Shown here one piece after another: positions 60,280-64,000 of a stretch of 64,000 bases of DNA. The position numbers and the translations under genes were made by a program. How positions within the stretch are numbered: position 1 is the stretch's first letter; every line of letters begins with the position of its first letter. Source of the DNA: Fusibacter ferrireducens (GTDB taxonomy: Bacteria > Bacillota > Clostridia > Peptostreptococcales > Acidaminobacteraceae); the NCBI RefSeq assembly GCF_015352425.1, contig NZ_JADKNH010000002.1, forward strand, positions 171,169-235,168, in the 5' to 3' direction. Under the pieces are notes generated by a model. The model was not told the DNA's origin and ran no database searches. It worked only from the letters and a program-made list of their open reading frames with translations.

Positions 60280-61152
60280 CTAAAATAATTTTCCAAGGGT
60301 TTCGATTATTTCAACAAACATCACCGATAAATACATCATTAAAAAGCAAAAGAGCATCGCAAAAGAGTATTTTCTAATCTTTGCAGGTCTTTTCATGGCA
60401 ATTGTTTTTAAGCGTTGTAATTCCAGCTGTTTCAAATCATGAGCTAGCATTTGAAAGTAAACCACACCATCATCACCTCTTAATACGCCAATAAGTCCAC
60501 GTATCATTTCTGAGATTGATGAACTATTTAATCGTGCTTCCATTCTTGTAAGAGCTGATTCATAACTTCCTGATTTCATATCTGCCACTGTAATTTCAAG
60601 TTCGGTTTTAAAACTAACGCCTGCGTTTTTCTTGTAGATTTCTAAGATATTCAGTACATTTCGATTAGCTTTTAACTCCTGTGATAGTGTTGAAACAAAC
60701 CTTGGTAATTCAAATTCAATCTCTTCCCTTCTTTGTCTTACTGCTTCATCAGCACTTCGTATTTCCTTAAAATAGACAGCTACTGCTAAAAACAACACGA
60801 TCGGAAATATCATTGGAAAAATAAATAAAGCAGGGATTATAAGAATCAGCATCATCCCTGCCTTTAACCACGCTCTTACAACAAATGTTTCTGGTGATAG
60901 CTTGATATTCGCTGACTTTAAAGTTGCTGTCAGTTTTCTTTTGCTATAGTCTGTAAGACGGACTAGTTTTGATAGTCGAATCGACCATTCATTAACGAGC
61001 ACCTCAAAATTTTTTGACTTTTTTCTTTCTCTTTTATCTATGACATGAACAGCTTTAATCGTTCTTCCTGAAGGCAAGTTCAATGTGTCCTTCAAAATCA
61101 GATACACACCTACAGAAAAGAATATGGAAAACAACAATAATATCTGAATCAT
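60280..61152 (-). CDS. TadC-like membrane protein (T2SSF domain), 290 aa
   Basis: N-terminal membrane helix, central cytoplasmic T2SSF-type domain (FELPRFVSTLSQELKANRNVLNILEIY ... LNSSSISEMIRGLIGVLRGDDGVVYFQML) and C-terminal helix: layout of TadC. Platform protein of Tad-type secretion. AGGGGG precedes ATG 61152; 15 bases after TadB. Confidence 0.8.
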   Translation of the reverse strand: MIQILLLFSIFFSVGVYLILKDTLNLPSGRTIKAVHVIDKRERKKSKNFEVLVNEWSIRLSKLVRLTDYSKRKLTATLKSANIKLSPETFVVRAWLKAGMMLILIIPALFIFPMIFPIVLFLAVAVYFKEIRSADEAVRQRREEIEFELPRFVSTLSQELKANRNVLNILEIYKKNAGVSFKTELEITVADMKSGSYESALTRMEARLNSSSISEMIRGLIGVLRGDDGVVYFQMLAHDLKQLELQRLKTIAMKRPAKIRKYSFAMLFCFLMMYLSVMFVEIIETLGKLF

Positions 61153-61167
61153 CTTATCCCCCTCTTT

Positions 61168-62097
61168 CTATCTTTTGTATTCCACAGGTTTTGATAATTT
61201 CACAACGGCTGCCAATGATATGAATATGACAATACTGCAAATCGCCAGTACAAATTTTCCGATGCCCGTGAACATCAGGGTATGATACCAATTTTTGTTG
61301 AGCATATACATGAGCGGTATGTTACCCACTAACAATATAGCCATGGTTACAAATTCCTTAACGGGTTCATAAAGCAGATAATCAAGCTCTGCTGAAACCA
61401 TTCTCATATCGGATAGTTTAGACACGATTGGGGTTAATGTGATTTTGAGGTTCTTATCTTCTTGGCAATCAATCAGGGCATCCAGCCATTCATGAAATAC
61501 TGCACTTTCTATCTTAGGTTTTAAGCTTTCAAGAGCCAATTTTATATTGGCATTTATGAATTTAGTTTGTGTTAGAAAAGCATAAAACACGTTCTGAACG
61601 GGTGGATTGATGTAATTTACATTTTCTTCAATGGCTGTAATTATGCTCTCACTTCTTAGGTATGATGTAGTAATAACTGACAAAGCTGTTTCAAGTTCAC
61701 CATTTAGTCCTTTTTTCCATTTTGACGCTATGAATTGAACATACCAAAAAGGAAGGAGTGAAAAACCAATCGCTAGTACCGGCACTAGGAACATATTACT
61801 CAAAGTGATAGCCATAAAAAAGCCGACGGTCATAAATACCAGAGATAATATGACAATCAGCATAAACAAATTTTCCTTATTGGTCATTTTTAATATGTGT
61901 TTGGTTTCATCAATGAGCTTTTTAAGCCCTCGGCTCTTTTTCTTGCTTGTCAGTGTTTTAATTTTTTCATTTAATGGCAGTTCTTTTGTAATGCTCTTAT
62001 TAAAAACATCTGATGCCATTTCAAATGGCGAAAGGTCCAGTATTACAAAGAAACCCACAGCCATTATGATGAAAGCAATAAATAATAAACTATTCAT
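61168..62097 (-). CDS. TadB-like membrane protein, 309 aa
   Basis: Two membrane helices near the N-terminus and two at the C-terminus flank a cytoplasmic domain (ELETALSVITTSYLRSESIITAIEENV), as in TadB of Tad systems. I use ATG 62097, 5 bases after GGAGGTGG; it overlaps the CpaF gene by 8 bases. Together with TadC it forms the inner-membrane platform driven by the ATPase. Confidence 0.8.
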   Translation of the reverse strand: MNSLLFIAFIIMAVGFFVILDLSPFEMASDVFNKSITKELPLNEKIKTLTSKKKSRGLKKLIDETKHILKMTNKENLFMLIVILSLVFMTVGFFMAITLSNMFLVPVLAIGFSLLPFWYVQFIASKWKKGLNGELETALSVITTSYLRSESIITAIEENVNYINPPVQNVFYAFLTQTKFINANIKLALESLKPKIESAVFHEWLDALIDCQEDKNLKITLTPIVSKLSDMRMVSAELDYLLYEPVKEFVTMAILLVGNIPLMYMLNKNWYHTLMFTGIGKFVLAICSIVIFISLAAVVKLSKPVEYKR

Positions 62098-63433
62098 GAT
62101 TTCCACCTCCTCTAAACCGTTCTAAAAGGTTACTTGGCATACCGTTTTCCAGAAGTCGCTTTTCAAGTGATGGTGATATATCATTGATCTTTTCATACTT
62201 TCCAACGATCTTAAGTTTGCCATCACTAAAAGCATTATCAGTTACATTAAATTTATACAAGGTTCTAATCTCCCGTGATCCATCTTCCATGATTTCGCAT
62301 TCAGTAATTTCCATGATATGCCTAGAATTATCTTCTAACTTTTTTGAAAAAGCAATGATAGGAAATGCTTCCGTAACCAGATTATAAAGGGTTCTTTCAT
62401 CCATATCATAACGTTGTTTACAAAGGGTAACCATTCGATAGTAAGTGGCAATACATGAGCTGGCGTGAATGGTAGTTGTTACACCATGACCTGTTCTAGC
62501 CGACTCTTGTGCAAAAAAGGCTTCTTCCGATTTCATCTCTGCAACACAAATATAATCAGGATTCACCGTAAGTCCGGTTTCAAGGAGTTTGACCATGGTA
62601 ATATTCTGTTTAGGATCATCGCTGTGACGTGTTACAGTGTGTATAACATTGTTGATAACTTCACCTTTTTCATTTTTCTTCACCAAGTTAAATTCTCTTG
62701 TGCCATTTTCAATGGTATACAATCTCTTGCCATCTGGTAGTGTAGAAAGTATCCAACTCATGAGTGTCGTCTTCCCACTTGATGTTGCGCCTGTTATGCA
62801 TAGACTTTCACCATATCGGTGTGCCAATGACAGAAAGTCTAGCATTTCCTCACTTGCTGTATTCTGTTTGATGAAATCCTCTTTAACCAGTTTCTTTGGA
62901 TTGACAATACGAATCGATACTGCAACACCAATCGCTGGATCAATAACACCTTGTCCTAAAACAGTGATTCTAATGCGTTCCGACAAATGTCCCACTACAA
63001 TAGGCTGTGATTGGTCAAGAATCATACCGCTTTTATGAAGCAGTCTCCTTATAACGTCAATCGCATGTCCAGGTGAATTAAAGGTTTCTGCGATTGGCAG
63101 AATCTCACCACTTGAATAAGTGACCTTAATATCATTCCATGCGTTGATATTGATTTCTTCAATGTCACTGCGAAACAAGTACTTAGTTAGGAATGAGTAT
63201 TCAGCCATTTCGGAATATAGGGTTTCTACTAAATCATCCAGGCTTAACCCCTCAACTGCTAAGGAATAGTCCATCAAATATTTTGTGATATAGGACTTCA
63301 TCTGTTCTCTTTGATTTTCACTGTCATGGGATATTAAAATTGCATACTTCCCCGATATATATTCCTGTACCTCATGAAGAATATCAGAAAAATCCCGGAT
63401 ATTCTTTGCTGATTCTAAAAATGATCCGCTCAT
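62090..63433 (-). CDS. CpaF/TadA-type (VirB11-like) secretion ATPase, 447 aa
   Basis: Walker A ITGATSSGKTTLMSWIL (about residues 213-225), Asp box, Walker B PDYICVAEMKSEEA and the His box TGHGVTTTIHASS. The family is the hexameric ATPase of Tad pili and T4SS. The Walker B region has EMKSEEA where most members have E(V/L)RGGEA. Overlaps the MinD/CpaE-like gene by 4 bases. Confidence 0.92.
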   Translation of the reverse strand: MSGSFLESAKNIRDFSDILHEVQEYISGKYAILISHDSENQREQMKSYITKYLMDYSLAVEGLSLDDLVETLYSEMAEYSFLTKYLFRSDIEEININAWNDIKVTYSSGEILPIAETFNSPGHAIDVIRRLLHKSGMILDQSQPIVVGHLSERIRITVLGQGVIDPAIGVAVSIRIVNPKKLVKEDFIKQNTASEEMLDFLSLAHRYGESLCITGATSSGKTTLMSWILSTLPDGKRLYTIENGTREFNLVKKNEKGEVINNVIHTVTRHSDDPKQNITMVKLLETGLTVNPDYICVAEMKSEEAFFAQESARTGHGVTTTIHASSCIATYYRMVTLCKQRYDMDERTLYNLVTEAFPIIAFSKKLEDNSRHIMEITECEIMEDGSREIRTLYKFNVTDNAFSDGKLKIVGKYEKINDISPSLEKRLLENGMPSNLLERFRGGGNHE

Positions 63434-64000
63434 TTATGCATCACCTCTTTTTTGAAAAAGCCAATTTTTCTTAAATTCTTTTTAAGTGGGTTCTTTTCCT
63501 TATTCTCATACACTTCTTCACTAAAGAACAATGCGTCCATAAGGTTTTGAAGCTGTGTATTGTATCCCTCACTCTTTTTATCTGTTAGTGGTTCAAAAAG
63601 TCTCGCTTCAAGCATTTGTCGTTGAAGTTCCTCACAGTGGTCGAGTTCCTTTTGAATACCACCAAAACGATTCCCGACACTGTCTTTAGGCATTTCTGAT
63701 TTTACATCCGATAATACCTTGATATGATTGGCCACATTGTATTTTTTCTCCCCTAATAATGGAAGCGAAGCATCGTAGAAACTAATGGCCTTTAAATCTG
63801 GCGAAATCAAGCGAATAACCTGATCTGATAGTTCAAGTGCTCCCCTTGATAAAAGATCATGATGAAACTGGCTGCTGCAATCCACAATAATATGATCCGC
63901 AAGATGTTTGAGTAGAATGAAAAAATCAAGCACCCTCTCTTTTCCATAATCTGCGTAGGTTCTAATGTTCTCTCCATGCAGATAACTTAATATACTTAGG
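63430..64000 (-). CDS. MinD/CpaE-like ATPase, C-terminal part (5' end outside window)
   Basis: The frame is open to the window edge (about 190 codons) and reads GENIRTYADYGKERVLDFFI, then LADHIIVDCSSQF, the Walker A-prime/B region of a MinD-type fold (hhhhDCSS), ending in a Lys-rich tail (KNPLKKNLRKIGFFKKEV). It stands directly before CpaF/TadA, where CpaE is found in Tad loci. A second MinD-like gene (44934-48472) lies at the other end of the operon. Confidence 0.75.
   Translation of the reverse strand, partial: LSILSYLHGENIRTYADYGKERVLDFFILLKHLADHIIVDCSSQFHHDLLSRGALELSDQVIRLISPDLKAISFYDASLPLLGEKKYNVANHIKVLSDVKSEMPKDSVGNRFGGIQKELDHCEELQRQMLEARLFEPLTDKKSEGYNTQLQNLMDALFFSEEVYENKEKNPLKKNLRKIGFFKKEVMHK

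Overview
The window looks like a piece of a low-GC Firmicute genome, most likely class Clostridia. This rests on AT-rich sequence, strong GGAGG ribosome binding sites, an agr-like LytTR/GHKL pair, clostridial-type serine recombinases, and a DUF4320/TadB/TadC/VirB4-type transfer locus. I saw no rRNA, tRNA or CRISPR array. Much of the window is accessory DNA: mobile elements, their relics, a probable defence island and a transfer/pilus operon, interleaved with two ordinary amino-acid/keto-acid catabolic clusters.

Layout. 1-4.2 kb: 5' part of a giant secreted protein with GLUG, FN3 and 237-bp tandem Ig-like repeats, followed on the same strand by three small genes. 5.8-7.8 kb: LytTR response regulator plus agrC-like kinase. 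7.9-9.2 kb: a small XRE-regulated membrane-protein operon. 9.4-13.4 kb: a gene graveyard with amidase and integrase fragments, the 3' end of a group II intron, the Cys-rich core of a RiPP (sactipeptide-like) precursor, a broken PqqD-like gene fused to an ABC permease, and TetR and GNAT fragments. 13.5-18.4 kb: WYL regulator and alpha/beta hydrolase, an intact IS21-family element, and a monooxygenase-fold protein.

18.4-27.2 kb is the most interesting part. A three-gene operon encodes an unknown protein, a small helical protein ending in an amyloid-like motif, and a 1070-aa STAND NTPase (NLR-like, TPR) that begins with the same motif. This is the architecture of a bacterial NLR/amyloid-signalling immune system. 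Beside it are a large serine recombinase, fragments of other recombinases and an AbiEi/AbiEii module with a clear palindromic operator. Three copies of a short core, TCCACATG(C/T)(C/T)TTG, each inside a coding remnant ending in a HVE(C/T) tail, lie about 5 kb apart (13.4, 18.5, 23.8 kb). They look like attachment sites of elements that integrate into the 3' end of a methyltransferase-type gene.

27.5-44.1 kb: a HpaI-type aldolase, hydratase, RidA, PhzF set with MocR and LysR regulators; a DUF2000 gene; a DinG-like helicase, small protein, sigma-like factor and probable structured RNA; then an alanine symporter, RidA, ornithine cyclodeaminase-like enzyme, PatB aminotransferase and XRE regulator.

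44.4-64 kb (all minus strand): an operon reading CpaE/MinD-like, CpaF/TadA ATPase, TadB, TadC, DUF4320, TadE-like, PadR regulator, acidic membrane protein, Trp-rich secreted protein, NlpC/P60 hydrolase, VirB4 N-part, a YobI/KAP-type NTPase, VirB4 ATPase, a small membrane protein, a second MinD/CpaE-like gene split by a second IS21-family element, and an HTH protein. It combines Tad-pilus export parts with a conjugation-type VirB4 and peptidoglycan hydrolase. No relaxase or coupling protein lies inside the window; the locus continues past its right edge.
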